Positions 25,860-35,956 of a stretch of 64,000 nt of DNA are shown piece after piece. The notes under the pieces were generated by a model that was not told where the DNA came from, searched no databases, and worked only from the letters and a program-made list of their open reading frames with translations. Numbering within the stretch: position 1 is the first letter of the stretch; each line of letters starts with the position of its first letter. The translations under genes were made by a program, and so were the position numbers. Origin of the DNA: Roseobacter sp. MED193. GTDB taxonomy: Bacteria; Pseudomonadota; Alphaproteobacteria; Rhodobacterales; Rhodobacteraceae. The stretch lies in contig NZ_CH902583.1 of NCBI RefSeq assembly GCF_000152965.1, forward strand, positions 2,425,892-2,489,891, given 5' to 3'.

Positions 25860-27380
25860 TTATTTGATGCGCTGGCCATTGGCGTGGATCTGGCCGTCTT
25901 CGGAGACCTTGATTTCCGAGGTCAGGGTGTCTTCGCCCTCGCCAGGAACACCAAACATGCCCATCATCATGCGCGCGCCCATGGCATCGCTGTCGCTCAG
26001 CAAGCCCATTGTGATCAGGTTGTCGATCAGCCCATTGGCACCAACCAGTTCGATATTGGCGGAGCCATCAGGGGCAGGCATGCCGTCAAAGGTCACCAGG
26101 TCCTCGTTATTGAAAGTGAAGTCACCGGTTCCGGTCAGCTTGGCGCCAGCGGCGGTTACCAGCAGTTGCCTGATGGTGACGGCGTTGAACTCACCCGGTT
26201 TTTGCGCACCACGTTCCATGGCCTTCATCGATTCCGGGTCGAACATGTCAAACAGCAGTTTGCCTTTACCAGCCAGATCCAACACAATCGTCGCCGGATC
26301 ATGTGGCAGGGTGCCGGTGGGGTCGACCATGCCCCAGAGCATTTCAGGGACGGCAAAATCGCGCAGTGTGATACCAAGACCAAAGTCTTGTTCTTCATCG
26401 GACTGGCTGACGGGCATCAACAGTTTGAACCCGGTTTCCGCCATCGAGAGCGCCAGTGGGAAGGGGATTTCCGACCCGGAGACATTTACAGAGATATCTT
26501 TCTGACCAATGTCATAGGACAATCCGTCCTTGCTCATGGTGACGCCAAAACTCCCCCCTGCAGAGGTACTTTGCATGTCAAAGCTGTCAGAGCCGGTCAC
26601 GGAAATTGCGCTGTTGCCACCGGTATAGGCCACATTGGCATCGACACTTAGCCCGGCCTTGATCAGCGCAGGCATCTCAGGGCTGTCCAATCCTGAAGGA
26701 ATGCTGCTGACGGCGGTGCCTGTTACGTTCTTCAGGCTGCCCGTGACAGTGCCCGCATCGTCAGAATCGGGGTCCTGAAACGCCAGGTCGTAGGTGACTT
26801 CGGCCATGGAGGAGGTCTGGGTATAGCTGCGCTGGTCGGCGATCTGCATCACGGTATTGGCCGCGAAATCGCTAATCATAACGGAGGCTTTTAGGGCGCC
26901 TTCAGGCATTTCTTCGCCGTCACCGATGAGTTTACCCAGTGTGATTGTCGCCTGACTGGTGGCATAATCATAGGTCATGGCAGAGGTGTCGCCTGAGACA
27001 ACCATTGGGCTGCCGTCATGGGAGTACAGGATTTCAGCTGAGAATATCTCGCCATCCCCTTCCCCGGCAAATGTCATCGGGAAGTCCTTCGGCAGCATCA
27101 CATTGACAGTGCCATCGCCGTTCTCGATGAACTGGATCTCGGGCATGGTTAGCCCGCCGGTGCCGTCCTGATCGGGCAAAGGCATGGTCATGGAAATGTC
27201 GCTGACCGTCAGCACATTACCGGATTGGCTTTCGGTGCCGGTCACAGTGTAGCCAGTGCCGGTCATATAGGCTTTCCAGTCTGACCAGACATCCTGGGCA
27301 GTGACATCCGCAAATGCACCTTGGGCTGAGATGATAAGTACCGCAGCAGCACCCGTGCCGCGCGCGAGGGAAACTGTCAT
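25860..27380 (-). CDS. DUF2125 domain protein, exported
   Basis: 506 residues from the ATG at 27380 (AAGG upstream), with a signal peptide (MTVSLARGTGAAAVLIISAQGAFA-D, broken after residue 25). The mature protein is acidic, rich in Asp, Gly and Thr, and repetitive in short beta-strand-like segments (VTGTESQSGNVLTVSDISM and others). The C-terminal end (VSEDGQIHANGQRI) matches the way DUF2125 proteins of Rhodobacteraceae end. Function unknown; a beta-rich periplasmic or envelope protein is inferred. Confidence 0.8.
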   Translation of the reverse strand: MTVSLARGTGAAAVLIISAQGAFADVTAQDVWSDWKAYMTGTGYTVTGTESQSGNVLTVSDISMTMPLPDQDGTGGLTMPEIQFIENGDGTVNVMLPKDFPMTFAGEGDGEIFSAEILYSHDGSPMVVSGDTSAMTYDYATSQATITLGKLIGDGEEMPEGALKASVMISDFAANTVMQIADQRSYTQTSSMAEVTYDLAFQDPDSDDAGTVTGSLKNVTGTAVSSIPSGLDSPEMPALIKAGLSVDANVAYTGGNSAISVTGSDSFDMQSTSAGGSFGVTMSKDGLSYDIGQKDISVNVSGSEIPFPLALSMAETGFKLLMPVSQSDEEQDFGLGITLRDFAVPEMLWGMVDPTGTLPHDPATIVLDLAGKGKLLFDMFDPESMKAMERGAQKPGEFNAVTIRQLLVTAAGAKLTGTGDFTFNNEDLVTFDGMPAPDGSANIELVGANGLIDNLITMGLLSDSDAMGARMMMGMFGVPGEGEDTLTSEIKVSEDGQIHANGQRIK

Positions 27381-27522
27381 AGGATAACCTTTCTGCTTAT
27401 ACGCAAATACAATGGTCCTTATGGTCAACCGCATCGTGAAGGGCGTCAAGGGGCCAGGGGCTGGACCGTTCCCCCTAAGCAGTTTACCACATTTGGAATG
27501 AGTGGACTTGGAGATTTACCTG

Positions 27523-28272
27523 ATGGATATCAAGGGCAAAACAGTTGTCATCACTGGTGCGAGTCGTGGCATTGGGGCGGATGCGGCGCGTGTATTTGCA
27601 CAGGCTGGCGCCAATCTGGCCTTGCTGGCAAGGAGTGCCGACAGTCTGGCGGCCCTGGCTGAGGAGATCGGCGGAAACACGCTGGCCTTTGCTTGCGATG
27701 TCTCGGACCCTGCTGCGGTGGCTGCGGCTCTGCAACAGACGCATCTGGCTTTTGGTAGCCTGGATGTGCTGATCAACAATGCCGGGGTGATCGACCCGAT
27801 CGCCCGCATCGAAGATGCCGATCCCGCAGCCTGGGGTCAATTGATGGATGTCAACATCAAGGGCGTCTTCAACGGTATCCATGCGGCCCTGCCTCTGATG
27901 AAGTCTGGGTCCGGGGGCACCATCATCAATATCGGCTCTGGCGCGGCCTATAATGCCTTGGAGGGCTGGAGCGCTTATTGCGCCTCAAAGGCGGCGGTTT
28001 TGATGCTGACCAAGGCGCTGCATTTGGAAGAGGCAGAGAATGGCATTCGGGTGCTCAGCCTGTCGCCCGGCACCGTGGCCACTGACATGCAGCGTGCGAT
28101 TAAATCCAGTGGTATCAATCCGGTGAGCCAAATTGACTGGAAGGATCACGTTCCAGCGGAATGGCCAGCCAAGACCCTACTGTGGATGTGTGGCCCAGAT
28201 GCGGATGAATTTGTAGGGGATGAGGTCTCTTTGCGTCTGGATTTGGTCCGTCGCAAGGTTGGCTTGGTATGA
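27523..28272 (+). CDS. Short-chain dehydrogenase/reductase
   Basis: 249 residues. The nucleotide-binding motif TGASRGIG (about residues 12-19), the NNAG motif, and the catalytic Ser-Tyr-Lys set (IGSG region and YCASK) are all present. The Asp at the end of the CDVSD strand and absence of a basic cofactor-selecting residue do not settle NAD versus NADP. The start at 27523 has GGAG upstream; a GTG seven codons earlier is less likely. Its stop overlaps the start of the enoyl-CoA hydratase gene (ATGA), suggesting work on the same acyl-CoA or alcohol intermediate. Confidence 0.9.
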   Translation: MDIKGKTVVITGASRGIGADAARVFAQAGANLALLARSADSLAALAEEIGGNTLAFACDVSDPAAVAAALQQTHLAFGSLDVLINNAGVIDPIARIEDADPAAWGQLMDVNIKGVFNGIHAALPLMKSGSGGTIINIGSGAAYNALEGWSAYCASKAAVLMLTKALHLEEAENGIRVLSLSPGTVATDMQRAIKSSGINPVSQIDWKDHVPAEWPAKTLLWMCGPDADEFVGDEVSLRLDLVRRKVGLV

Positions 28273-28883
28273 TCGATCTGGATATATCCGAGGCGGGGCT
28301 CTGGACCATTACCATCAATCGGCCTGAAAAGGCCAATTCGTTGACAGCACAGATGCTCGAAGAACTCGTCGAGATCGTGACCCGCGCGCAGGCGGCTCGG
28401 GGGCTGATCCTCACAGGCAGCGGTAAAGTGTTTAGCGCTGGGGCAGATCTGGAGGAAGCCCGCGCAGGGCTGGCGACGTCCACCGTTTGGGAACGGCTGT
28501 CAACGGGGTTGGCCGCTGTGCCTTGCCTCAAGATCGCTGCCCTGAATGGCACCTTGGCCGGGGGGGCCAATGGCATGGCGCTGGCCTGTGATATCCGTCT
28601 GGCGGTGCCTGGGGCTAAGTTCTTTTATCCGGTGATGAAGCTCGGCTATCTGCCGCAGCCTTCCGATGCGGGTCGGATGCGCGCGTTGATTGGCCCGGCG
28701 CGGACCAAGATGATACTTGCAGCGGGGCAAAAGATCGAAGCACCAGAGGCCTGCGCATGGGGGCTGGTCGATCGCCTGATTGAACCGGATGAACTGATGG
28801 CACAGGCGCAGGCCTTGCTGTCTGATTCACTGGCCGCCAAGCCTGAGATTGCCAGGGGTATCCTTGAGATGTGCCAGAGCTGA
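28269..28883 (+). CDS. Enoyl-CoA hydratase/isomerase family protein, short form
   Basis: 204 residues, shorter than the usual 255-260 of crotonases. The crotonase core is present: RPEKANSLTAQM, the oxyanion stretch FSAGADLEEA, and NGTLAGGANGMALACDIRLA. The catalytic Glu pair of classic hydratases is not obvious. The C-terminal helices end early at KPEIARGILEMCQS. It is translationally coupled to the upstream SDR gene. Substrate unknown. Confidence 0.85.
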   Translation: MIDLDISEAGLWTITINRPEKANSLTAQMLEELVEIVTRAQAARGLILTGSGKVFSAGADLEEARAGLATSTVWERLSTGLAAVPCLKIAALNGTLAGGANGMALACDIRLAVPGAKFFYPVMKLGYLPQPSDAGRMRALIGPARTKMILAAGQKIEAPEACAWGLVDRLIEPDELMAQAQALLSDSLAAKPEIARGILEMCQS

Positions 28884-28981
28884 GGCCTGTTTCCTGGGGT
28901 ATAGGAGCCTCGTCTTTCGCTACGACTTGCCGTAGATGCCTGGACTAGGCGATTGGAAGAGCAGTCAGGAAAGAGAGCCTT

Positions 28982-30178
28982 ATGAAGCAGCGACAGGTAT
29001 GGGATGCGGTGGTGATTGGCGCTGGGCCTGCGGGGTTGATGGCGGCGGGTGAGCTTGCCTCTGCTGGCCATAGCGTGCTGTTGGTCGAGGTCAAGCCCTC
29101 ACTGGGGCGCAAGTTTCTGATGGCGGGTAAATCCGGGTTGAACCTGACCAAAGACGAACCCCTGGAGCGATTGCTCGCGCAGTATAGGGGAGCCTCGACC
29201 TCTCTCGCACCAATCATCTCTGCCTTTGATGCCGCAGCGATACAAGAGTGGGCGCAGGGCTTGGGAGAGGCGCTGTTTACCGGCTCCACCGGACGGGTTT
29301 TTCCGGAAAAGATGAAGGCCTCGCCCCTGTTGCGCGCCTGGTTGGCGCGTCTGGAGAACCAGGGTGTGACCTGGGAAACCCGCTGGCGTTGGACTGGCTG
29401 GCAGGGAGATGATTTGTGTTTTGACACAGCGCATGGCCCGCAGCAGCTCGTGGCCCGCTGTACTGTTCTGGCGCTGGGCGGCGCAAGCTGGGCGCGGCTG
29501 GGCTCGGATGGAGCCTGGAGCGAGATCTTGGCGGCGCAGGAGATTTCTCTGGCACCGTTCAAACCTGCCAATGCGGGGCTGGTCGTCGACTGGTCAACCC
29601 ATATGCAGGCGCTGTTGGGGCAGCCCCTAAAGGGCGTGAAGTGGCAGGCAGGCGACATTTGCTCTCGTGGTGAGGCGGTCATATCGGCGCGGAGGCTGGA
29701 GGGCGGAGGTATCTACACGGTGAGTGCCGCTGTGCGCGATGGGGCCGATCTGAGCGTTGACCTGTTACCTGATCTCTCGGAGGCGGAGGTTGCGACCCGC
29801 CTGGCGCGCCCCCGTGGAAAGGCCAGTCTCGCCACGCATCTGCGCCGCGCCGTGAAATTGGGGGTGGGCCGGACAGCTTTGCTACAGGAATTTGGCCGTC
29901 CGCTGCCGCAGGAACCGGGTGACCTGGCTGCTTTGATCAAGGCGCTGCCGGTGAAACATGCAGGTCTGCGTCCCATGGATGAGGCAATTTCGACCGCTGG
30001 AGGGATTCTCTGGTCAGAGCTGGATAGGGACCTGATGCTGGTCAAACGCCCCGGCACGTTTTGTGCCGGAGAGATGCTGGATTGGGAGGCCCCGACAGGC
30101 GGATATCTTTTGACCGCTTGTCTTGCCACCGGACGCTGGGCCGGGCAGGGCGCAAGACGTTATCTCGCTGCGCTTTGA
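28982..30178 (+). CDS. FAD-dependent oxidoreductase, HI0933/TIGR03862-like
   Basis: 398 residues. The dinucleotide-binding motif GAGPAGLMAAGELASAG starts at about residue 13 and ends in Glu of the VEVKP strand. The HI0933-like family feature GRKFLMAGKSGLNLT follows, and the C-terminal segment has CAGEMLDWEAPTGGYLL. The enzyme family is large but poorly characterised, so no substrate is offered. It is monocistronic, 98 bp after the enoyl-CoA hydratase gene. Confidence 0.85.
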   Translation: MKQRQVWDAVVIGAGPAGLMAAGELASAGHSVLLVEVKPSLGRKFLMAGKSGLNLTKDEPLERLLAQYRGASTSLAPIISAFDAAAIQEWAQGLGEALFTGSTGRVFPEKMKASPLLRAWLARLENQGVTWETRWRWTGWQGDDLCFDTAHGPQQLVARCTVLALGGASWARLGSDGAWSEILAAQEISLAPFKPANAGLVVDWSTHMQALLGQPLKGVKWQAGDICSRGEAVISARRLEGGGIYTVSAAVRDGADLSVDLLPDLSEAEVATRLARPRGKASLATHLRRAVKLGVGRTALLQEFGRPLPQEPGDLAALIKALPVKHAGLRPMDEAISTAGGILWSELDRDLMLVKRPGTFCAGEMLDWEAPTGGYLLTACLATGRWAGQGARRYLAAL

Positions 30179-30192
30179 GCCAGAGTCTGCCG

Positions 30193-30783
30193 CTATTTCA
30201 TGAGGGCAGCTACCCGTTGATGCCCAGGGCGCGCCCGCATCGTCTTACCATATGCCAGCAAAGCTTCGTTCTCGACCGGGAATTTGGCCCCAAAGGCCCA
30301 GTTCAGACAGTGGGTCAGTACGATGTCTGCAATGGTGAACTCCTCTCCCATGACATAGGGGCCTTTGATCTGACCTTCGATCCGGTCGAGGTTTCGGTTG
30401 AATTCCCATTTTAGGCTGGGTTTCACCTCGGGCACGCGCTGATCCTTGGGCAGGGCAAAGCTGTGGCGCGCCGCTGTCCACAACACGGCATCCAGCTCAT
30501 CCAGAAAACGCTGTGTCATGGCATCCTGATGGGCGCGGGCCAATGTGCCGGCCTTGGCGGTCAGGCCACCATGTTTATCAGCGAGATAAGTGATGATCGC
30601 AGTCGAATCGGTGATCACCTCGTCGCCTTCAATCAAGGCCGGGACTTTACCCAAGGCACTGACCTGCAGGATCTCAGGGCTTTGGGGGGGAGCGGGGTTC
30701 AGCTCATAAGGCTGGCCCAGCTCCTCAAGGGTCCACAGCACCCGAAAACTCCGCGACATAGGTGTACCGATGACAGTGTACAT
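30193..30783 (-). CDS. Glutathione S-transferase family protein
   Basis: 196 residues. The N-terminal thioredoxin-like domain has the typical opening YTVIGTPMSRSFRVLWTLEELG, VPALIEGD with the cis-Pro, and DSTAIITYLADKHG that binds the glutamyl end of glutathione. The C-terminal helical domain starts near residue 85 and holds the N-capping motif FTIADIVLTHCLNW. The catalytic Ser or Cys is likely in TPMSRS. Convergent with the flavoprotein gene, 14 bp apart. Substrate unknown. Confidence 0.9.
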   Translation of the reverse strand: MYTVIGTPMSRSFRVLWTLEELGQPYELNPAPPQSPEILQVSALGKVPALIEGDEVITDSTAIITYLADKHGGLTAKAGTLARAHQDAMTQRFLDELDAVLWTAARHSFALPKDQRVPEVKPSLKWEFNRNLDRIEGQIKGPYVMGEEFTIADIVLTHCLNWAFGAKFPVENEALLAYGKTMRARPGHQRVAALMK

Positions 30784-30875
30784 GATGATCTCTCCCTGTT
30801 GTTCCTTGCCGCTAAGATGAAGTCTGCGGGCGATAGGTCAAGGGCACAATAGTCTGGGAGTGAGCATCTGCGGCT

Positions 30876-31904
30876 CTAACGGGCGCGGCCCAGCATTGAC
30901 AACCGGATAAGCGCACGCTCCATCAGCGCCAAAGCGGGTGCGGTTTGGCCAGCGGATCGCAGCGCCAAATCGGTGTCGGTCAAAATGGTCAGGCCCCGTT
31001 GCAGACGATCAGCACCCCAGCCCTGCGCCTGTCGCAGCACTCTGTCGCGGCGTTTTCCATACAGGGGCGGCCGCAACCGCCCGATGCCCTGGGCTGGGCC
31101 GCCAGGATCGGCGGCAACAGTGTAAAGCGTGCGAAAATGGCGGGTGGCGCCAATACAAAGTGTCACCGCATTGGTGCCTTGCGATTGCAAGCGGCTGATC
31201 AGAGGGCCGATCTCGGGGGTGCGTCCCTCTGCTACCACATTGAGCACATCGTCCAAGGCGGCCTCAGTCGACTGCGGTGCCACAGCCTGGATGTCGTCCA
31301 GAGATAGGGGGGCGCGATCGCCATGTTTATAGAGCGAAAGCTTGTCGATCATCCGCGAGAAATCACCGGGTCCAATGTCGTTTGCAATATCGGTCAGCGC
31401 CGACATGCTGTCACTTGGCACATCGCGGATCTGCGCCCCGCTTAAAATACGTTCGATTTCCGCGCGCGATGGGGGATCATCATAGATACCGGTGGCATAG
31501 GCGTTGTTATGTGCCTCAAAACCTTTGCGCAGTTTTGAGGTGGCTTTGAGCTGTCCTGCCGTGACGATGATCTGCGCATCCCCTGGCTGCCATTCCTCAA
31601 GGGCGGCAAGAATTGCAGGCGCTGCGGTATCATTGGCCTCTTCCACAAAGACGGCGCGGGCGCCAGGAAAGAAGCCCACGGCCTTGACCGCATCCAAAAG
31701 CTGAGCGGGATCTTTGCGCAGATCGGAGCCGGGCATCCGGCTGAGGCGCATTTCCTCATCCGCGCCGGGGCCCAGCAGGGCTGCCAGCATCTGCTGCCGC
31801 TTCAGCGCCACGCGCATGGCATCGGCGCCATAGATCAACAGCCCGGTCTTGGAGGGATCGGGCTTGGCGCAATAGGCCTCGGTGTCGCGCGGCGAAAGCT
31901 TCAT
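30876..31904 (-). CDS. holA: DNA polymerase III subunit delta
   Basis: 342 residues; opens the beta sliding clamp within the clamp loader. The HolA family pattern is visible: an N-terminal GLLIYGADAMRV strand, a lid region around PGSDLRKDPAQLLDAV, EEWQPGDAQIIVTAG, and a C-terminal helical domain ending in RLSMLGR. Like other delta subunits it lacks a functional P-loop. Its ATG overlaps the lptE stop by four bases; it ends the leuS-lptE-holA run. Confidence 0.93.
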   Translation of the reverse strand: MKLSPRDTEAYCAKPDPSKTGLLIYGADAMRVALKRQQMLAALLGPGADEEMRLSRMPGSDLRKDPAQLLDAVKAVGFFPGARAVFVEEANDTAAPAILAALEEWQPGDAQIIVTAGQLKATSKLRKGFEAHNNAYATGIYDDPPSRAEIERILSGAQIRDVPSDSMSALTDIANDIGPGDFSRMIDKLSLYKHGDRAPLSLDDIQAVAPQSTEAALDDVLNVVAEGRTPEIGPLISRLQSQGTNAVTLCIGATRHFRTLYTVAADPGGPAQGIGRLRPPLYGKRRDRVLRQAQGWGADRLQRGLTILTDTDLALRSAGQTAPALALMERALIRLSMLGRAR

Positions 31905-32425
31905 TCGGCGGCTGGGGTGGCCAGATCCGCTGTTGCCAGCAGCCGTGCGGCGATCTGATCCGCAAGGATACGCATCAGGCGTTCAAAAGCGTCGCGTTCA
32001 CCAGCCAGGGTTTCCACTGTGGATCCGGTGGCGGAGTAGCCAGTGAAATTGGTCTCGCTTCCGCTGGCCATCACCGTGCCATCTGATTGGCGCGTCAGGC
32101 TATAGCCGACAGATCCGATAATCGAATAGCGGGTGATTGAGTTGTCAGCGGTAATCGCCTGGCCTTCCGTTCTGGTCGCGAGTGTCAGGTCCAGCTGGTA
32201 GTTACCACTGCTGGTCCGTCCCAAACGTTGTTCCAGATCCCGCACTAAAAAATAGGCATTTCTGTCACCAGTCGAATCGGGCAGGTCGGGAAAGGCAATA
32301 ACGACCTCTCCATAGAGCGCATCTCCGGTGCCCCCAGGTGTATTCACTGGCGTAAATCCACAGGCGCTGACCACCAAAGAGGTGATCAGCGTGAGGATAA
32401 GCAAGGGCTGTTTAAGCAACGACAT
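31901..32425 (-). CDS. lptE: LPS-assembly lipoprotein LptE
   Basis: 174 residues from the ATG at 32425. A lipobox (VVSAC, Cys near residue 22) follows a short hydrophobic signal. The mature part has the LptE pattern: an N-terminal GFTPV, a [12 protein letters not shown] strand, [11 protein letters not shown] helix and a conserved [16 protein letters not shown] core. It plugs the LptD barrel and delivers LPS to the outer leaflet. It overlaps leuS by 14 bp, so both are on one transcript. Confidence 0.9.
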   Translation of the reverse strand: MSLLKQPLLILTLITSLVVSACGFTPVNTPGGTGDALYGEVVIAFPDLPDSTGDRNAYFLVRDLEQRLGRTSSGNYQLDLTLATRTEGQAITADNSITRYSIIGSVGYSLTRQSDGTVMASGSETNFTGYSATGSTVETLAGERDAFERLMRILADQIAARLLATADLATPAAE

Positions 32426-34979
32426 TGACGATACGACCTGGCACGACGATGACCTTTTTCGGGGCGCCGCCATTCAGCGCCTTTTGTACAGCTTCGTGTG
32501 CCAGGGCGATTTTTTCAACCTCTGCTTTGTCGAGATCGGCAGCCACGGTGATTTCGCCGCGGCGCTTGCCGTTGATCTGGATCGGCAGGGTGACGCTGTC
32601 TTCGACCAGCATCGCCTCATCCGCGACAGGCCAGGGGGCTGTGGTGATCAGGCCGGTCCCACCCTGATGGGCCCAGATATCTTCCGCCAGGTGCGGCACC
32701 ATTGGCGACATCAGCTGCGCCAGGGTCATGATGGCCTGTTTCTGCGCGGCCTGGCCGGCCTTGGATTTGGCCAGGGTATTGGTGAACCCATAGAGCCGCG
32801 CAATGGAGGCGTTAAAGCCAAAGCTTTCAACACCCAGGGTCACGTCGCGAATAGTTTTATGCATTTCACGCAGCAACTCTTCGTCACCCTGTCCGGTGGC
32901 TCCGGGTTCCATCTGGCCGATTTTGTCGCAGAGGTTCCAAACCCGGTTGAGGTGCTTATAGGCGGCCTCTGCACCGGAGGCGGTCCATTCCACGTCCCGT
33001 TCGGGGGGAGAATCGGACAGCACAAACCAGCGCGCTGTATCGGCACCATAGGAGGAGATGATCGAGAGCGGATTGACCACGTTGTTTTTGGACTTCGACA
33101 TCTTGGCGGAGGGGATTGTTTTGACCTCGGCGCCACTGTCTTTGAGGAAGGCTTTACCGTCGCGCAGCTCAATCTCTTCTGGGTAGTGATAGACCGGGCG
33201 GCCAGTGTCATCTGTGCTTTGATAGATCGCATGGGTCACCATGCCTTGGGTAAACAGCGCGTCAAAGGGCTCCTCACAGCCATCCGGCAGGTGACCGCAG
33301 ATCTTCATCGCCCGCGAGAAGAAACGGGCATAGAGGAGGTGCAGAATCGCATGTTCCACGCCGCCAATATACTGGTCTACGTTCATCCAGTATTCAGCCT
33401 CAGGTAGAATTGTCGGTGTTTTGGCATGTGGCGCAGTAAAGCGGCTGAAATACCAGGACGAATCCACAAAGGTATCCATGGTATCGGTTTCGCGCTGGGC
33501 CGGTTTGCCACAGGCCGGGCAGGCGCAGTTGCGCCAGCTGGGGTGACGATCCAGCGGATTCCCCGGCACCGAGAAGTCAATCGGCTTGCCGTCTTCGTCA
33601 TAGGGCAGAGCAATCGGCAGGTTTTCTTTCTTTTCCGGCACCACGCCACAGTCTTCACAGTGGACGACGGGAATCGGGCAGCCCCAATAGCGCTGACGCG
33701 ACAGGCCCCAGTCGCGCAGACGGTATTTGGTGACGCCTTCGCCCCAGCCCGCTTTTTCTGCGAAATCGACGGTGGTGTTGATCGCCTCTTCGCCGGTGGC
33801 CTCGGTCAGGCCGGCAAAGTGATCGACCCAGCGAACCTTCTCTGACTTGGCAGGGACCAGGGCTTCATTCGCCACAGGAACGGCGTCATCCAATGCGTAA
33901 AAGGCATTCTTTACCGGCAGGTCATATTTGCGGCAGAAATCCAGGTCACGCTGGTCATGCGCCGGGCAGGCAAAAATGGCGCCAGTGCCGTAATCCATCA
34001 GGATGAAATTGGCGATCCAGACGGGCAGTTCCCAATCCGGGTTCAGCGGGTGTTTGACCCGAATACCAGTGTCGTAGCCCAGCTTTTCTGCGGTCTCGAT
34101 GGCCTCTTCGGTGGTGCCACCCTTGCGGCATTCCGCAACAAATGCAGCCACTTCAGTTGAGTTGGTTTCGAGTTCTTTGGCAATAGGGTGATCTGGCGAG
34201 ATACCCACAAAAGAGGCACCCATCAGAGTGTCGGGGCGGGTGGTGTAGACATCAATCGGGGCACCGCCATCGCAGCGTTCAAACCCGAATTGCAGTCCGC
34301 GCGATTTGCCGATCCAGTTTTCCTGCATCAAACGCACCTTGGCAGGCCAGTCGTGCAGCCCCTCCAGCGCCGAGAGCAGGTCTTCTGAGTAATCGGAGAT
34401 CTTAAAGAACCACTGGGTCAGCTCGCGCCGTTCCACCAGCGCACCAGAGCGCCAGCCGCGCCCCGCTTCGACCTGTTCGTTTGCCAAAACGGTCATATCG
34501 ACCGGATCCCAGTTCACCACAGCGTTCTTGCGGTAGACCAGCCCCTTGTCGAGGAAATCGAGGAACAGCGCCTGCTGCTGGCCGTAGTAATCTTCGTCGC
34601 AGGTGGCAAATTCGCGCGACCAATCCAGCGAGAGGCCCAGAGGCTTCATCTGCTCTTTCATCGCGGCAATATTGGCGTAGGTCCAGTCCTTGGGGTGACC
34701 GCCGCTCGCCATGGCTGCGTTTTCTGCGGGCATGCCAAAGGCATCCCAGCCCATGGGATGCAGCACGTTGTGGCCAGTGGACATCTTGTAGCGCGCCACC
34801 ACGTCGCCCATGGTGTAGTTGCGCACGTGGCCCATGTGCAGCTTGCCCGATGGATAGGGGAACATCTCGAGCACATAGTATTTCTCTTTGCCAGGCGTAC
34901 GCTTGGCTTCAAAAATGCCAGCCTCATCCCAGGCCTTTTGCCATTTTTCTTCGATTTTGGTGGCAGCGTAGCGCGACAT
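32412..34979 (-). CDS. leuS: Leucyl-tRNA synthetase
   Basis: 855 residues from the ATG at 34979. Class I signatures: the HIGH-equivalent [17 protein letters not shown], and KMSKSKNN in the catalytic core. The connective editing domain (about 220-430) has the [16 protein letters not shown] motif typical of LeuRS editing. Length matches bacterial LeuRS. A terminator-like hairpin lies 22 bp upstream (35002-35025), with a possible promoter just before it. Confidence 0.97.
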   Translation of the reverse strand: MSRYAATKIEEKWQKAWDEAGIFEAKRTPGKEKYYVLEMFPYPSGKLHMGHVRNYTMGDVVARYKMSTGHNVLHPMGWDAFGMPAENAAMASGGHPKDWTYANIAAMKEQMKPLGLSLDWSREFATCDEDYYGQQQALFLDFLDKGLVYRKNAVVNWDPVDMTVLANEQVEAGRGWRSGALVERRELTQWFFKISDYSEDLLSALEGLHDWPAKVRLMQENWIGKSRGLQFGFERCDGGAPIDVYTTRPDTLMGASFVGISPDHPIAKELETNSTEVAAFVAECRKGGTTEEAIETAEKLGYDTGIRVKHPLNPDWELPVWIANFILMDYGTGAIFACPAHDQRDLDFCRKYDLPVKNAFYALDDAVPVANEALVPAKSEKVRWVDHFAGLTEATGEEAINTTVDFAEKAGWGEGVTKYRLRDWGLSRQRYWGCPIPVVHCEDCGVVPEKKENLPIALPYDEDGKPIDFSVPGNPLDRHPSWRNCACPACGKPAQRETDTMDTFVDSSWYFSRFTAPHAKTPTILPEAEYWMNVDQYIGGVEHAILHLLYARFFSRAMKICGHLPDGCEEPFDALFTQGMVTHAIYQSTDDTGRPVYHYPEEIELRDGKAFLKDSGAEVKTIPSAKMSKSKNNVVNPLSIISSYGADTARWFVLSDSPPERDVEWTASGAEAAYKHLNRVWNLCDKIGQMEPGATGQGDEELLREMHKTIRDVTLGVESFGFNASIARLYGFTNTLAKSKAGQAAQKQAIMTLAQLMSPMVPHLAEDIWAHQGGTGLITTAPWPVADEAMLVEDSVTLPIQINGKRRGEITVAADLDKAEVEKIALAHEAVQKALNGGAPKKVIVVPGRIVNVVA

Positions 34980-35001
34980 CACGACTGGTCCTTTAAGAAT
35001 G

Positions 35002-35025
35002 AAAACGCCGGGTGGTAACCCGGCG
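35002..35025 (-). terminator. Hairpin between the DUF3576 gene and leuS
   Basis: Minus-strand CGCCGGGT-TACC-ACCCGGCG (perfect 8-bp stem) is followed by TTTT. It can end the upstream DUF3576 transcript, but it ends only 22 bp before the leuS start, so it may instead lie in the leuS leader. Confidence 0.75.
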
Positions 35026-35028
35026 CAT

Positions 35029-35057
35029 GTAATACTGTTGTTTTGATCTCTGTGCCA
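35029..35057 (-). promoter_or_regulatory. Possible sigma-70 promoter of leuS
   Basis: Minus-strand TGGCAC and TATTAC are 17 bp apart. The start point would fall at the hairpin 35002-35025, so that the leuS mRNA would start with it. The match to consensus is partial. Confidence 0.35.
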
Positions 35058-35076
35058 GAGCTTCGTGGCTTGGGTG

Positions 35077-35565
35077 TCAGAGGTTCTTGTCAGCGATGCG
35101 CAGCTGGCGTGCGCGGGATAGAATCGCATCCTCGACAGCGCGGGTTGTCGATGCGCTGACAGGGCGCCCACCCTTTGTTTGCAGCGAGACATTCAGGGAG
35201 CGCGCATCCAGTGCCGGATCCTTGATGTGGACGGTAGCCCGATAGGAACGGCCGCTGCCAGGCGGGGTGCCATAGCCGGTTACGATGACGCCAGTGAATG
35301 GATCAACAGATTGCACGGGCAGGAATTCCAGAACATCAAGGGACGCATTCCACAGGTAGCGGTTTACCTGAACCTTCTGATCCGGCGTGCCGCCGAACAG
35401 ATCCCAGATCGAGGACTTGCTGCTTTGCGCGCTATCAATGTCGTTGTTGAACTCCTGTGGTGCGGTTCCGCGGGGGGCGGTTCTGTCTGCGCGCCCGCCA
35501 CAGGCTGCCACACCAAAGCACAAAGCCCCAACAAGGGTCGTCCTAACTATCTTATGCAGTGTCAT
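35077..35565 (-). CDS. DUF3576 domain lipoprotein
   Basis: 162 residues. A signal with lipobox FGVAAC (Cys 22) indicates a lipoprotein, and DUF3576 features follow: [33 protein letters not shown], and [22 protein letters not shown]. Such proteins are small and restricted to alphaproteobacteria; no function is established. It is upstream of leuS and may be its operon partner if the hairpin at 35002-35025 is leaky. Confidence 0.85.
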   Translation of the reverse strand: MTLHKIVRTTLVGALCFGVAACGGRADRTAPRGTAPQEFNNDIDSAQSSKSSIWDLFGGTPDQKVQVNRYLWNASLDVLEFLPVQSVDPFTGVIVTGYGTPPGSGRSYRATVHIKDPALDARSLNVSLQTKGGRPVSASTTRAVEDAILSRARQLRIADKNL

Positions 35566-35956
35566 CGTCGCTCCCGGCGCCAGTATCTTGCGGAACTCCT
35601 ATCGTATCGGCGGGTTATGGAGCAAGGGCTTTAGCATCTGCAGGCAGCTTCCTGCGAATCGTGCAGGCGGACAGTTATATATAGGTCACAACCCATTGCG
35701 GGCAGAAACGGAAGAGGGCGCCTGGCTGCGGACTGGGCTGCAAAATGCGGCTTTGTTCGTGAAATTGCGTGATTCAGCCTGCGAAGCGGGGGGCAGCGGA
35801 TAAGACTGTGGCAAAGCTGCACCATCCCCGAGTGCAATGCTGGCTGGCGGATGGGGCGCTCTTGCCAAAACGGGGGTGAAAAAGCGAAACCCCTTGTCAT
35901 ACCCACACCGGATTCCCCGGTTTGGGCATCAGAATTGAAAACCGAGGGAAAAATCG
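35566..35956. other. Intergenic region between the DUF3576 gene and the porin gene
   Basis: 391 bp with no supported gene. The part next to the porin start should hold its promoter and a long leader; a small stem ACCGG-ATTCC-CCGGT (35907-35921) lies about 36 bp ahead of the ATG. A TATATA stretch near 35670 could be a -10 box but I see no good partner. Confidence 0.5.
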
